Shown here: positions 54,095 through 64,000 of the stretch, one piece after another | How the letters are laid out: the number at the start of each line of letters is the position of its first letter | Position numbering within the stretch: position 1 is the first letter of the stretch | Source of the DNA: Siphonodentalium dalli | Taxonomy: Eukaryota; Mollusca; Scaphopoda; Gadilida; Siphonodentaliidae | Direction: 5' to 3' | Assembly: GCA_032622095.1 (NCBI GenBank) | Contig: CP136061.1 | Span: 255,761,582-255,825,581, forward strand | Length of the DNA: 64,000 bases | Made by a program: the position numbers and the translations under genes | Notes under the pieces: generated by a model | What the model was told of the DNA's origin: nothing | What the model saw: the letters and a program-made list of their open reading frames with translations, nothing else | Databases searched by the model: none

Positions 54095-54824
54095 ATGTGA
54101 AAGGTGACCTGGACATGGAATACTTGGGTTAAGAGAGTCCAATTTAAGTTTACAATGATAATGTATTAAATTCTACCAACAATATAGATCAAGATAAGCC
54201 ACCTCACTGCTGACCCATTAATATCAATTATATGGCGGAGCTGTCAACAAATCACAGGAATTGTTTATGTTGAAAGCTGACATCTCTATTAAACCAATAA
54301 CATTTATAATGACCTCAGACCATCTGTAGAGTGATATCTTCAGCTGTGCAAGGCAGCACAGATGCCCAAGTCTACTGTTAATATCATGTGATGTGTATTG
54401 TTGAATCTTTATTTTAAATTAGATACCATAGCTTTCTTTATCAGATTATCTGCACATTGGCATAAGAGACATCAGAAAATAATATAGCCTTATCAATAGC
54501 TAAGTAGTCCAAAGGCATGGGATGGAATTGCTGGTGAATTGGATTTAATGTCGCTCCAAACAAATTTACCAGTACATAACACAAGATTTTGGACCGATTT
54601 AAACAAATTTGGTCTGGTGACTCGGGGTACCCTTGGGCAGAGTTATATGGTGTTAGTTTTTCAAATTTTGTTAACTTAAAAAAAAAAAAATTTAATTATT
54701 GAATTTTTTTTGTTTTATTATATATATTTTTTAATTTATTTATTTTTTGTCCTTTTTTTGTTGTTGTTAAATTGAGCAAGGAATTAAATCTAAATTTTTT
54801 TTTAAGAGTGAATATTTTTTCGAA
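54095..54824. other. Unassigned, T/A-run rich
   Basis: No gene; poly-A and poly-T runs at 54670-54800. Confidence 0.45.
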
Positions 54825-55040
54825 AAAGGGCCATAACTCAGTTAAAAATATTAGGATCAAACCCATATTCGAACTCGATCTGTCTTTTGTGCTGAGAAAT
54901 TCATATACAAAATTTGGTTCCGATCAGATAAAAAATATTTGAGTTATCGCACCATGCGTAAAGTGTCTACGGACAGTCAGACGGTATGACGGACTAACGA
55001 CGAGTGGTTAATCCTGACGATACTATGTTTACTAGTACCA
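54825..55040 (+). repeat. Dispersed repeat S, third copy
   Basis: 'gggccataactcagttaaaa', 'ttcgaactcgatctgtcttt' and 'ttggttccgatcagataaaa', then 'gtctacggacagtcagacgg' and the palindromic 'accatactatggt'. Confidence 0.8.
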
Positions 55041-55057
55041 TACTATGGTATGGGTAA

Positions 55058-55125
55058 ACATAACGAGAGGCCGATCACGATCGGCAGATGTTTAACCCAT
55101 ACCTTGGCGATAGCGATTAGCTATA
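55058..55125 (+). repeat. Family K motif, copy 3
   Basis: AACGAGAGGCCGATCACGAT, CGGCAGATGTTTAACCCATA, 'ccttggcgatagcgattagc'. It follows repeat S by about 20 bp. Confidence 0.75.
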
Positions 55126-55216
55126 ACTGATAATTGGTCAACGATATGATCACAGTAATACATATATCAGTACTTAAACTTAAAATGAAAAGCTCAAATA
55201 ATTTGTCTTAAGAAGG

Positions 55217-55317
55217 GGTTTCCGATGAATGGCAACAAGCCATATTTCCGACTAAATCCTGAAAAGTCACCCATAATTCTGCTGTGGTTAAGAAGTCGAT
55301 TAATTAGGGCATTACTG
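55217..55317. mobile_element. Family C right half
   Basis: From 'ttccgatgaatggcaacaag' to AGGGCATTACTG-TA. The left arm is absent. Confidence 0.88.
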
Positions 55318-56794
55318 TACAAGCACCCATTTTGCAAGCACTGTTACCTTGAAGAACGAGGTCGATTAATACAAATGTTAGAATGCAGGTCATTCACTGA
55401 AGCAGAGAGTAAACTACTGTAAATATGACACAGTGTTAGATAGACCCCGAAGCCACGACAAATAGTTTTCATGGCTGGCTCAACCAATTTCATGGCTGGT
55501 TAGCTAGCTAAGCCGTCTCAGTCGCGACATTCGTGGCTGACGAAATATGGCGGCTCAGTCGGCTGAGATTTATATCATTCAGCGTATTTCCATTTCCGAA
55601 ATTGTCCTAATCCCCGGTTATATACATGTAGACCCCATTTGTTTAAGCGTTTGTGGTGAACCGTAGAATTCAAGACCAATCATGCTCTTTTGGTGTGGGG
55701 CTTTTCCATTATGTCGAAAATACTCGAAGGACTGGCATGGGTGTACTATGTAGTTTCCCATCTAATCGGTATAAGTTACATTGGGACTTCTGTCGACTTC
55801 AGACTGCTATCATCATAGTCATTCACTGGCATCTTGAGAATATATGCATGCATCATTGAATGATGAATCCGACAGTAATGATATAATATTTCAAACTATT
55901 TTCTATTCTCTCCTGCACGTTATGTGCATATATTGACAAATGTCAGCGATGTCTGAGACTGAGTTGTGTCATAATAAATAATTTATACTTTAACCCATGC
56001 ATTGGAATAGTCTATTCCACATTGAGAGGCCCGGGTGTTCTGATAATATAACAACTATGATGTGTCCATGCGAGTATGCCAATATTAGGCAATGCGGTTT
56101 AGTTCTTTGCGATTAAGTTGATTAACAGTACAGTTGTGCTTGACATATAAGCCCATGCACACGGGTCAGCCATTTTACAATTCCGGCAGCGGAGATTTTT
56201 TTCATGTGGCTGGCGTTAGAGATAATATGGCTGGCGGCGACTTGTGGCCAATATCAGGTCAGGCACATCCTGAATTCCACTATTATAGCGATATTCCACT
56301 ATTATAGTGGTATTTGACCATTACCGTTTTGTTAATTTGATAAAAGATGGATAATCCAAAATCATATTTGCCACAAATATTATTCAAAATCAGATCGCAC
56401 TATCTTGATACCATGCATATAGTTTGTCCAGGAGAATTATTAATCATGACGGCACACAATAAGCAACTCAATTAGCATGCAATTATTTGAAATATTGTTA
56501 TGAAGGAGCGATTGAGTCATCCTGCTATTGTCATTTAGAACGGGATATATTAGTAATAGTATAATATTATTGAATATCAAAGCTGGCGCAAGAGATTGCA
56601 AAACGAATTTTGTTGGAAGACTGTTCATTCGCTGCGATATTGTTATGAGTGACATTTGGCTGTGCACTGGTATGCGTCGTCTTCTATTCCCGACGCAAAT
56701 AAAGGAAACATGAATATGTTATAGTCAATTATCACTATACTTGGACAAATTTCACGGTACCAGTAGTGATTGTTGAGTACTGCAGTACATGGTA
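55318..56794. other. Unassigned stretch with GGCTGG-rich patches
   Basis: 'catggctgg' recurs at 55471-55500 and 'atggctggcgg' at 56204-56232 on opposite sides of 0.7 kb, possibly subterminal repeats of another hAT-like element, but no termini or duplication could be fixed. No gene. Confidence 0.4.
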
Positions 56795-56908
56795 CAGTAA
56801 TGCCCTAAGTAATCGATGAATGGCAACAAGCCATATTTCCGACTAAATCCTGAAAAGTTACCCATAATTCTGCTGTGGTTAAAGAGTCGATTACTTAGGG
56901 CATTACTG
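56795..56908. mobile_element. Family C TA element, half-size
   Basis: TA-CAGTAATGCCC, direct jump into the right arm (GATGAATGGCAACAAGCC), then AGGGCATTACTG-TA. 114 bp; similar deletion to 24630-24736. Confidence 0.92.
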
Positions 56909-57198
56909 TACTAGGCGGTACTCTAATTAGTAGTCTATAAACATTTACATAAGTGATGGATAATAGATGATATTTGCAGCTTTAATAAACCCAAATTTGA
57001 ACCAGTTTGTTTTTGCTAAATAAATGGTGCTTGTATACATATGGCGACGATATTCGCATAGCAGCAAACCCAATTTGCAATTTACCCGACCAAAACGGAA
57101 GGCAATACGATCTATAGGTAGAGTACATTGTACTTATTTTGTTGTGAAGTTGGATAAATTAAATTACACACATTGTCTGCATATATTATCGGGTGCCA

Positions 57199-57296
57199 CT
57201 GTAGCCCCAACCCAAAGTGTCTATGAGTATAGGAACATACACATACTGTAGCCCCAACCCAAAGTGTCTATGAGTATAGGAACATACACATACTGT
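57199..57296 (+). repeat. 47-bp tandem duplication
   Basis: 'ctgtagccccaacccaaagt' + 'gtctatgagtataggaacat' repeats exactly twice. Confidence 0.92.
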
Positions 57297-57553
57297 AACC
57301 TAGCTAAACATAAAAGACAATTACATATGACCAATCGCTGACTGAGCAACAAGTCACGATGCACGTCCCAACTGACGTCACGTGCAGTAACTGCAGCTGA
57401 ATCAATGTTGAGGGAGATATACCAAGTATATTTCTATACTTCAATCGAAGTTCAAAGACACCAAATGACCAATCTGCAACTGACATGCACTTGTCCTCAA
57501 GGGTCGATTGGAATGATTGTTTTGTGGTTTTTTCTCTTTTATGTTGAAATAAT

Positions 57554-57890
57554 TTAACCTCTTCACTGCTATGACGTCCGTAACTATTACGGACGTAAAA
57601 GTGCACGCCGTGTGCTATATGGTCCGTAGATACTACGGACCTACTTCAACACACTAGCAGTAGGCCATTATACATAACTGGAACTCAGAGATTGGTGCAT
57701 CGGAACAACTGTATCTCAAATTTTCAAACAGTGTATGATGTTCAACGATTGTGAACGATAATAGCCTTTCAACTGAGTCAGTTTTATGGTTCTTTTTGTA
57801 TTCCCGTTATATTTTCCCATTGGAAAATGGCAATAACGTCAACAGCCCAGCACATGACGTCATAACGTCATTTAGCAGCGAAGAGGTTAA
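57554..57890. mobile_element. Family Q: TTAA-flanked element, 337 bp
   Basis: TTAA-CCTCTTCACTGCTA on the left, TAGCAGCGAAGAGG-TTAA on the right. Internal palindromes TCCGTAACTATTACGGA and GGTCCGTAGATACTACGGAC, plus 'tgacgtcataacgtca' near the right end. TTAA target and CC-starting termini suggest a piggyBac-like MITE. Only copy in the window. Confidence 0.8.
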
Positions 57891-58428
57891 ATGATTGGTC
57901 AATAGACTCAATACAGATTACAGACAGCTTCAGAATTATATCATTGTATTTTATTTATTTAAATGGATTCCACAGTCACAATTTTAATATTGTCAGTGAA
58001 CCTGTGTTCGTGAATATAAACTGTTCATAATTAATTATATTCGATCGCAGAGGAAGCTTTTTCAACTGCTTTGTAAAAAATACCAAAGCAGAAAAGCTTA
58101 CCAACCCACCAACAATCTTGAATCTTCGCTACATATCATATTCATACATAGGAATGATGTTGCTTGTTACCATTTTGCATATAAAATCATTACATTTATG
58201 CCGACTATGTCATCTACACCCACAATATGTTTTACAGTCACCTTAATTCAAATCACGCAGATTGTTCGCATGTATCACCGCATGTATCATCGACTCATCG
58301 GCTTTACTCACCAAAACAAAGCGATAAGTAAAATCATCAGTTAGCGATGCTTAGGTGGAATCTTACACTCATTGTTCAAAGACATGTTCAAATGAAAAAT
58401 TGCCAACTGCAATTTGCATGATGTTATA
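57891..58428. other. Unassigned stretch
   Basis: No gene or repeat family recognised. Confidence 0.45.
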
Positions 58429-58611
58429 CAGTAATGCTCTAATTAATCGACCCCTTAACCTTAATCGGAAATATGGCTTGTTGCCATTCATCAGAAAGCT
58501 CTCAGTGAGAGCTTTCCGATGAATGGCAACAAGCCATATTTCCGACTAAATCCTGAAAAGTTACCCATAATTATGCTGTGGTTAAGGGGTCGATTAATTA
58601 GAGCATTACTG
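58429..58611. mobile_element. Family C TA element, near full length
   Basis: TA-CAGTAATGCTC to GAGCATTACTG-TA, with the same mirrored C-to-T change as 31636-31824. The left arm lacks ~30 bp. Confidence 0.92.
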
Positions 58612-59969
58612 TATGTATATCTTTGCTTGATTCATAATGCTTGTTTTGAAGTGTTTGTTATGTTGAAAGTAAATGATTGGTCAATCGATTGGCGAAATTC
58701 ATTATTTAAATTCTTCTAAATCCACACAATTATCTAATTCCAGCCATAAGATCAAACTGTATTTCGTACCTGGAACATTGTACATATAACTCATATCAAT
58801 CAAGAAATATAAGCAATTGAGACTTTTAGTACCGGAACCGCTACCACGGTAACATAGTATATGTGGAACTGTCCCAGTACCGATAGGTCTGGAACCGTTG
58901 GTACTTTGAGAAGCCTGTTAGTAACAGACATTGTTCAGCAGGATGCTATGGACTATACAGAGCAATAATCATCACCCTAGTCGAATCGGCTTACCTATTT
59001 CCGACTATAGTCTATACACAAACTCCAGGCAGAGTTATCTCCCATCGCTTCGCTTAGATATCACTGCCATAAGGACATTTGGTAAGGATTTCTTACGTGT
59101 TCTTAGTTCTTATGTTTTAGGATTAAAATTTTCTATGTCTGGCTCAGTCTATTACAAAAAATTTTGGTGGTCAAAATAAGATAATATATGACTAAATATA
59201 GTTACGACGATATGTAAAAATAGATGTATCGGTCCGCAAAGTACCATCCTTGTGGCAGTGCAATATCGCAGTGATAACATAGAGGGCGCTGCATGGAGTT
59301 TGGTGAATGACATGTTCCATAGATACAACATGCATGCACGGCATTGTTTCATGTATAGAGCCAAACTCCATGCAGGGTTTACCTCCCTTGATGACTCGGT
59401 AATACCGTTGCAACCGGCGACATTTCACCCACATTTGGTGGACTTCCGCGAAAATAAGATATATACTAAGCGAACAGAGCAACATGCTGCTCTTGTTAAG
59501 CATACAAAACATCGAACAAAATTTGTGTAAATTTTGAACCTTAAGTTTGAAAAGTCCCACTAAAACCGAAGAACTATATTTCGAAACGGTGTGATTCGGT
59601 TCTCCGATTATTTTATCAACACAAAAGTCAAAACGCACATGGACGACAATGTCACGACAACACGCATGGCAAGTCAGACACAAGAGTTCTAATTTGCTCC
59701 AATTTTGACGAGTTGCTTGCGAAAATCGTCAACAAAACTACCGCTCTGATCCTCCATTCTGTCATTAAGTTTTTAGTGCGGGAATCGTTCTCAAAGCACA
59801 TAGGAAATTATACTTTGGGGCGATCGGTTTTTGCCATTTTGTTCGGAAAACCCCACGCTAAATATAGAAACGGAAACTAGTACCCAGCCGGTGAAGAAAG
59901 GAAGTATGACTGGTGTGCTCTGGTAGAGTTTGGTATAGAGCATTAATTCTGTGCTATTATTAGATTAAT
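58612..59969. other. Long unassigned stretch with overlapping ORFs
   Basis: A minus-strand frame of 163 codons (59192-59683, Cys/His-rich) overlaps a plus-strand frame of 92 codons (59252-59530). Neither shows a domain I recognise, and they exclude each other. CATGGAGTTTGG and CCAAACTCCATG (59294-59376) form a hairpin inside. Best treated as non-coding unless transcripts say otherwise. Confidence 0.45.
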
Positions 59970-60370
59970 TTAACCCTTTACCCAACAGAAGGGCCCTGTG
60001 CCAATGCATTCTCTTATATATGCGAGTCGACCATAGGTCGCCTCGCATATATAAGAGAATGTATTGGCTTAACACATTAAAAATTATAAAATTGTTAAAG
60101 AATGTAAGAAAAAATGGTAAAAAGTGTTAAAAAAAAGATTTTTTTTAGGCCAATGCATTCTCTTATATATGCGAGGCGACCTATGGTCGACTCGCATATA
60201 TAAGAGAATGCATTGGCACAGGGCATAACTGTAACTATCACAATGTGGTCAAGGAGCCGGTTCCAATGATATCCATATTTGTATGGTTCTATTGAGACAG
60301 ACCGAAGATATTTTAGGCTGTTGAAGCTTTATTTGGCCGGTTTTGGCCGGTTTGTTGGGTAAAGGGTTAA
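59970..60370 (+). mobile_element. Family A TTAA element, full length
   Basis: 401 bp with TTAA at both ends and both hairpins, the best-preserved plus-orientation copy. Confidence 0.96.
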
Positions 60371-60573
60371 TAGCAGATGGAAATTTAATCCGTAGAGATT
60401 GGTATAGACCTTCCACATTATTCCACACCTGATTGAAATATGTATGCCGGTATGCCGATGTCAACATGAGGAAATTAATGTCAGAAAATGTTAGGAATAA
60501 GAGTAACACTCCAAATAAGAATATAGGTGAACAGACTTATTCTCACCACCACCACACAATGGTCGGTAATATA

Positions 60574-60823
60574 CAGTAATGCCCTAAATAATCGACTCCT
60601 TAACCACAGCAGAATTATGGGTAACTTTTCAGGATTTAGTCGGAAATATGGCTTGTTGCCATTCATCGGAAAGCTTTCACTGAGAGCTTTCCGATGAATG
60701 GCAACAAGCCATATCACTGAGAGCTTTCCGATGAATGGCAACAAGCCATATTTCCGACTAAATCCTGAAAAGTTACCCATAATTCTGCTGTGGTTAAGGA
60801 GTCGATTAATTAGGGCATTACAG
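60574..60823. mobile_element. Family C TA element with internal tandem duplication
   Basis: TA-CAGTAATGCCC to GGGCATTACAG-TA. The segment 'gagctttccgatgaatggca' to 'acaagccatat' near the centre is present twice, lengthening the element to 250 bp. Confidence 0.93.
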
Positions 60824-60934
60824 TATGAATATTCAAAAGGGCAAGGTAATTTTCCAATATCATATCACTGTGTGCTTCCGAGTTTACATTCAGCGGAATC
60901 AACAGAGTAATGAGGAGTCGGATTCGACTACAGA

Positions 60935-61130
60935 GCTGTTAGTAAGGGACATTGTTCATGGGGAAGCAGTTATAATTTACAGAGCTATTAGGAACAGACA
61001 TTGTTCAGGTGGAAGCTAAACACTGGGAACACCTGCTTCATCATCAAAGCATTAAACGCTCCAGTAACATGTTAATTAAAGGGTAACATCTGGACAACCA
61101 TAGATCAATTCAAAGCTCAATCAGATCAAT
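60935..61130 (+). repeat. Family U dispersed repeat, copy 2
   Basis: Matches 51310-51492 ('ctgggaacacctgcttcatc', 'gggtaacatctggacaacc', 'aaagctcaatcagatc'). Its first part also has an internal near-duplicate 'acattgttca' phrase. Confidence 0.8.
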
Positions 61131-61180
61131 CCATGAAATAGTGTGTCTCACATTGGAAGAATGAGGTCCCCAGAGGGTGT
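61131..61180. mobile_element. Family D left-end fragment
   Basis: 'atgaaatagtgtgtctc' then GAATGAGGTCCCCAGAGGGT, cut where family J sequence begins. Confidence 0.78.
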
Positions 61181-61182
61181 TT

Positions 61183-63085
61183 AATTAATATATAAGAATG
61201 ACAGTGTGTGTTGTCAATTTGGATATGATATTTGTTAAAATAACTAAATTGAGCAAGATTTTCCTCCCTTTCTATTTGATCACCATACCCGAGTGTGTCA
61301 CATCACTTTCAGATTATTTTTTTATTTTTCATTTTATCACTTTAAGATTATTCACCATTTCTATTTGATCAAAATACTGAATGCTTCACATCACTTCAAG
61401 ATTATTCTCCCTTTCTAAGTTGATCACCATGTATACCGGAGAGTTTCACATCACTTTAAGATTATTCTCCCTTTCTATTTGATCACCATGCATACCGGAG
61501 TGTTTCACATCACTTTAAGATTATTCTCCATTTCTAATTGATCACCATGCATACCGGAGTGTTTCACATCACTTTAAGATTATTCTCCATTACTATTTGA
61601 TCACCATACCAAGTGTTTCACATCACTTTAAGATTATTCTCCCTTTCTACTTGATCACCATACCAGAGTGTTTCACATCACTTCAAGATTATTCTCCCTT
61701 TCTATTTGATCACCATGCCGGAGTGTTTCACTTCACTTTAAGATTATTCTCCATTTCTATTTGATCACCATGCATACCGGAGTGTTTCACATCACTTTAA
61801 GATTATTCTCCATTTCTATTTGATCACCATACCGAGTGTTTCAGATCATTTTAAGATTATTCTCCCTTTCTATTTGATCACAATACCGGAATGTTTCACA
61901 TCACTTTAAGATTATTCTCCCTTTCTATTTGATTACCATAACGGAGTGTTTCACATCACTTTAAGATTATTCTCCCTTTCTATCTGATCACCATACCGAG
62001 TGTTTCATATCACTTTAAGATTATTCTCCCTTTCTATTTGATCACCATACTGGAGTGTTTCACATCACTTTAAGATTAATCTCCCTTTCTGTTTGATCAC
62101 CATACCGGAGTGTTTCACGTCACTTTAAGATTATTCTCCATTTATATTTGATCACCATAACGGAGTGTTTCACATCACTTTAAGATTATTCTCCCTTTCT
62201 ATTTGATCACCATACCGAGTGTTTCACATCACTTTAAGATTTTCTCCCTTTCTATTGATCACCATGCATACCGGAGTGTTTCACATCACTTTAAGATTAT
62301 TCTCCATTTCTATTTGATCACCATGCCGGAGTGTTTCACTTCACTTTAAGATTATTCTCCATTTCTATTTGATCACCATGCATACCGGAGTGTTTCACAT
62401 CACTTTAAGATTATTCTCCATTTCTATTTGATCACCATACCGAGTGTTTCAGATCATTTTAAGATTATTCTCCCTTTCTATTTGATCACAATACCGGAAT
62501 GTTTCACATCACTTTAAGATTATTCTCCCTTTCTATTTGATCACCATAACGGAGTGTTTCACATCACTTTAAGATTATTCTCCCTTTCTATTTGATCACC
62601 ATACCGAGTGTTTCACATCACTTTAAGATTATTCTCCCTTTCTATTGATCACAATGCATACCGGAGTGTTTCACATCACTTTAAGATTATTCTCCCTTTC
62701 CATTTGATCACCATGCATACCGGAGTGTTTCACATCACTTTAAGATTATTCTCCATTTCTATTTGATCAGCATACTGGAGTGTTTCACATCACTTTAAGA
62801 TTATTCTCCATTTCTATTTGATCACCATACCAGACTGTTGCACATCACATTAAGATTATTCTCCCTTGCCATTTGATCACCATGGATACTGGAGTGTTTC
62901 ACATTACTTTAAGATTATTCTCCCTTGCCAATTGATCACCATGCATACCGGAGTGTTTCACATTACTTTAAGATTATTCTCCCTTTCTATTTGATCACCA
63001 TGCATACAGGAGTGTTTCACATCACTTTCAGATTATTCCCCCTTTCTATTTGATGACCAAACCGATGTGTTTCACATCACTTTAA
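61183..63085 (-). repeat. 55-bp satellite (~33 copies) grown from the end of a family J element
   Basis: 61183-61240 is the reverse complement of family J interior (as at 38266-38320). From about 61255 the unit TTTCTATTTGATCACCATAC + CGGAGTGTTTCACATCACTT + TAAGATTATTCTCCC repeats to CACATCACTTTAA at 63085, the normal J terminus. The unit equals the first ~55 bp of J. Variants with CATGCATACC versus CATACC form higher-order patterns; a block at about 61690-62000 recurs at about 62290-62600. Confidence 0.95.
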
Positions 63086-63516
63086 GGGCATATGTTTATG
63101 TGGCAGGCGATTTAAGAACAATAAGTGAGAAGTAAGCATAACTAGTAAATAAAAAATAACCAAGGTTTATTGTACTAGTAGACATGATCAGGGTTTCTAT
63201 GGGTGTTGCTAGGTGTGTTAAATGCCCACTTAATTTTCGAACCCCCATATTACATTATATAAAATATCTGCCATATTATATACCATTTGAAAGAGGAATC
63301 TCCAAAACATTGCATTATCAAATTATCCGGGGTAATAAACTGTGAACATGTCGTTTGTGTTCAGGTACTGACATGTTTTTGTGCTTAAGTTTCATCTGGT
63401 TTCTACTGCAAAGTCTATAATTTTCAATGGAAGGGGAATAAGTCTATATCTTAGTTTGAATTCTGTTGCATTCTGGGAGTGAGATGGGGGGGGGGGGGGA
63501 ATGTTTCTATCAGAGT
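63086..63516. other. Unassigned stretch
   Basis: Contains a 13-base G-run (63487-63499). No gene or family recognised. Confidence 0.45.
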
Positions 63517-63524
63517 AATCAAGT

Positions 63525-63778
63525 CAAGCCTTGAAATAGGGTGTCTGTCATTTGCAGAATGAGGTCCACAGAGGGTGAATTTAGTGATGCTACCCCACAT
63601 AGCAGGCTAGCATCACCAAATTCACCCTCTGGGGACCTCATTCTGCTTACACCTCAGCAGAATGAGGTTCCCAGAGGGTGAATTTGGTGATGCTAGCCTG
63701 CTATGTGGGGTAGCATCACAAAATTCACCCTCTGGGGACCTTATTCTGCAAATGACAGACACGCTATTTCAAGGCTTG
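63525..63778. mobile_element. Family D element, double-hairpin form, perfect target duplication
   Basis: CAAGCCTTGAAATAGGGTG to TATTTCAAGGCTTG, same layout as 3333-3586 including the CTTACACCTCAGCAGAATGA junction between hairpins. AATCAAGT at 63517-63524 and 63779-63786. Confidence 0.95.
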
Positions 63779-63796
63779 AATCAAGTGTTTCCTACA

Positions 63797-63910
63797 ATTA
63801 CGTTAAATAATTCACGGGAGGCGAGAGACATCGGTAAGAAATGAGTGCGCGTAAGAGCATGAATTTCTTACCTATACGTCTCTCACCTCGAGTGAATTAT
63901 TTAACATAAT
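63797..63910. repeat. Inverted repeat with ~20-bp outer arms
   Basis: ATTACGTTAAATAATTCAC pairs with GTGAATTATTTAACATAAT, and 'ggaggcgagagac' with 'gtctctcacctcg'. Resembles the hairpin at 13175 in size but not in sequence. Confidence 0.78.
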
Positions 63911-64000
63911 TCTCGGATTCTAATTGATTACTCTATTTATTACACTTCTGCATCAATTTAGTTCGCCAAATATGATTAAAACACACAGAATTAATGCATG

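Noticed and set aside
59192-59683. 163-codon minus-strand frame, the longest not in a tandem repeat
   Set aside because: No recognisable domain, it overlaps an opposite-strand frame, and no splice or promoter context supports it. Kept as a note only.
61183-63085. CRISPR-like array of 55-bp units
   Set aside because: No unique spacers; the whole unit repeats and derives from a transposon end.

Overview
This window looks like intergenic or intronic DNA from a large, AT-rich, repeat-dense animal genome. The best guess is a marine mollusc. That guess rests on several dispersed motifs I associate with molluscan repeats: stretches containing 'ggccataactc' and 'ttggttccgatcagat', tails with 'gacggacggac' and C/G-run hairpins, and short elements ending in TTAAAG. 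No bacterial, phage or organelle gene organisation is present. I see no complete protein-coding gene, rRNA or convincing tRNA. Nearly all open reading frames fall in inverted or tandem repeats, where both strands stay open by symmetry.

The window is mostly a layered deposit of small non-autonomous DNA transposons (MITE-like). Five families carry most of it, with names used only here. Family A (TIR CCCTTTACCCAACA, target TTAA, about 400 bp, 11 copies), family B (TIR CCCTTTGAGTGCCAGG, TTAA, about 250 bp, 6 copies) and family E (TIR CCCTTYCATGACTGGAGC, TTAA, about 250-275 bp, about 15 copies and fragments) have piggyBac-like ends and share one internal hairpin module. Family C (TIR CAGTAATGCCCTAA, target TA, a nearly perfect 200-bp fold-back, about 19 copies) looks Tc1/mariner-like. 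Family D (TIR CAAGCCTTGAAATAGTG, 8-bp target duplications, about 150 bp to 1 kb, 13 copies) looks hAT-like. Minor families are H, F and P (TA-type ends), J and L (TTAAAG ends), M, N, G, U, K, Q, R, and two clear hAT-like elements with 8-bp target duplications (21848-22965 and 26960-27863).

Many insertions are nested, and paralogous empty sites elsewhere in the window let target duplications be read directly. The best case is a three-level nest at 44010-45068: A inside C inside D, with TTAA, TA and ATTGTTAC duplications. Other cases are A in B (90-736), C in E (24447-24807), C in H (28013-28718), hAT in D (21644-23049) and D beside E (51511-51937).

There are also at least a dozen tandem arrays with units of 30 to about 200 bp. 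The largest (61183-63085) is a 55-bp satellite that grew from the terminal segment of a family J element. Others are at 4850-5665, 6081-6427, 18592-19047, 40148-40308, 41381-41522, 41630-42790, 42955-43585, 46307-46495 and 52111-52857.

Only two places look like possible host coding exons. One is a minus-strand 87-bp segment at 41181-41267 with a strong polypyrimidine/CAG acceptor and a GTGAGT donor. The other is a plus-strand segment ending at 10995 that encodes a CxxC-type domain resembling a zinc-associated domain, followed by a GTGAGT donor. Both are inferences from sequence alone.
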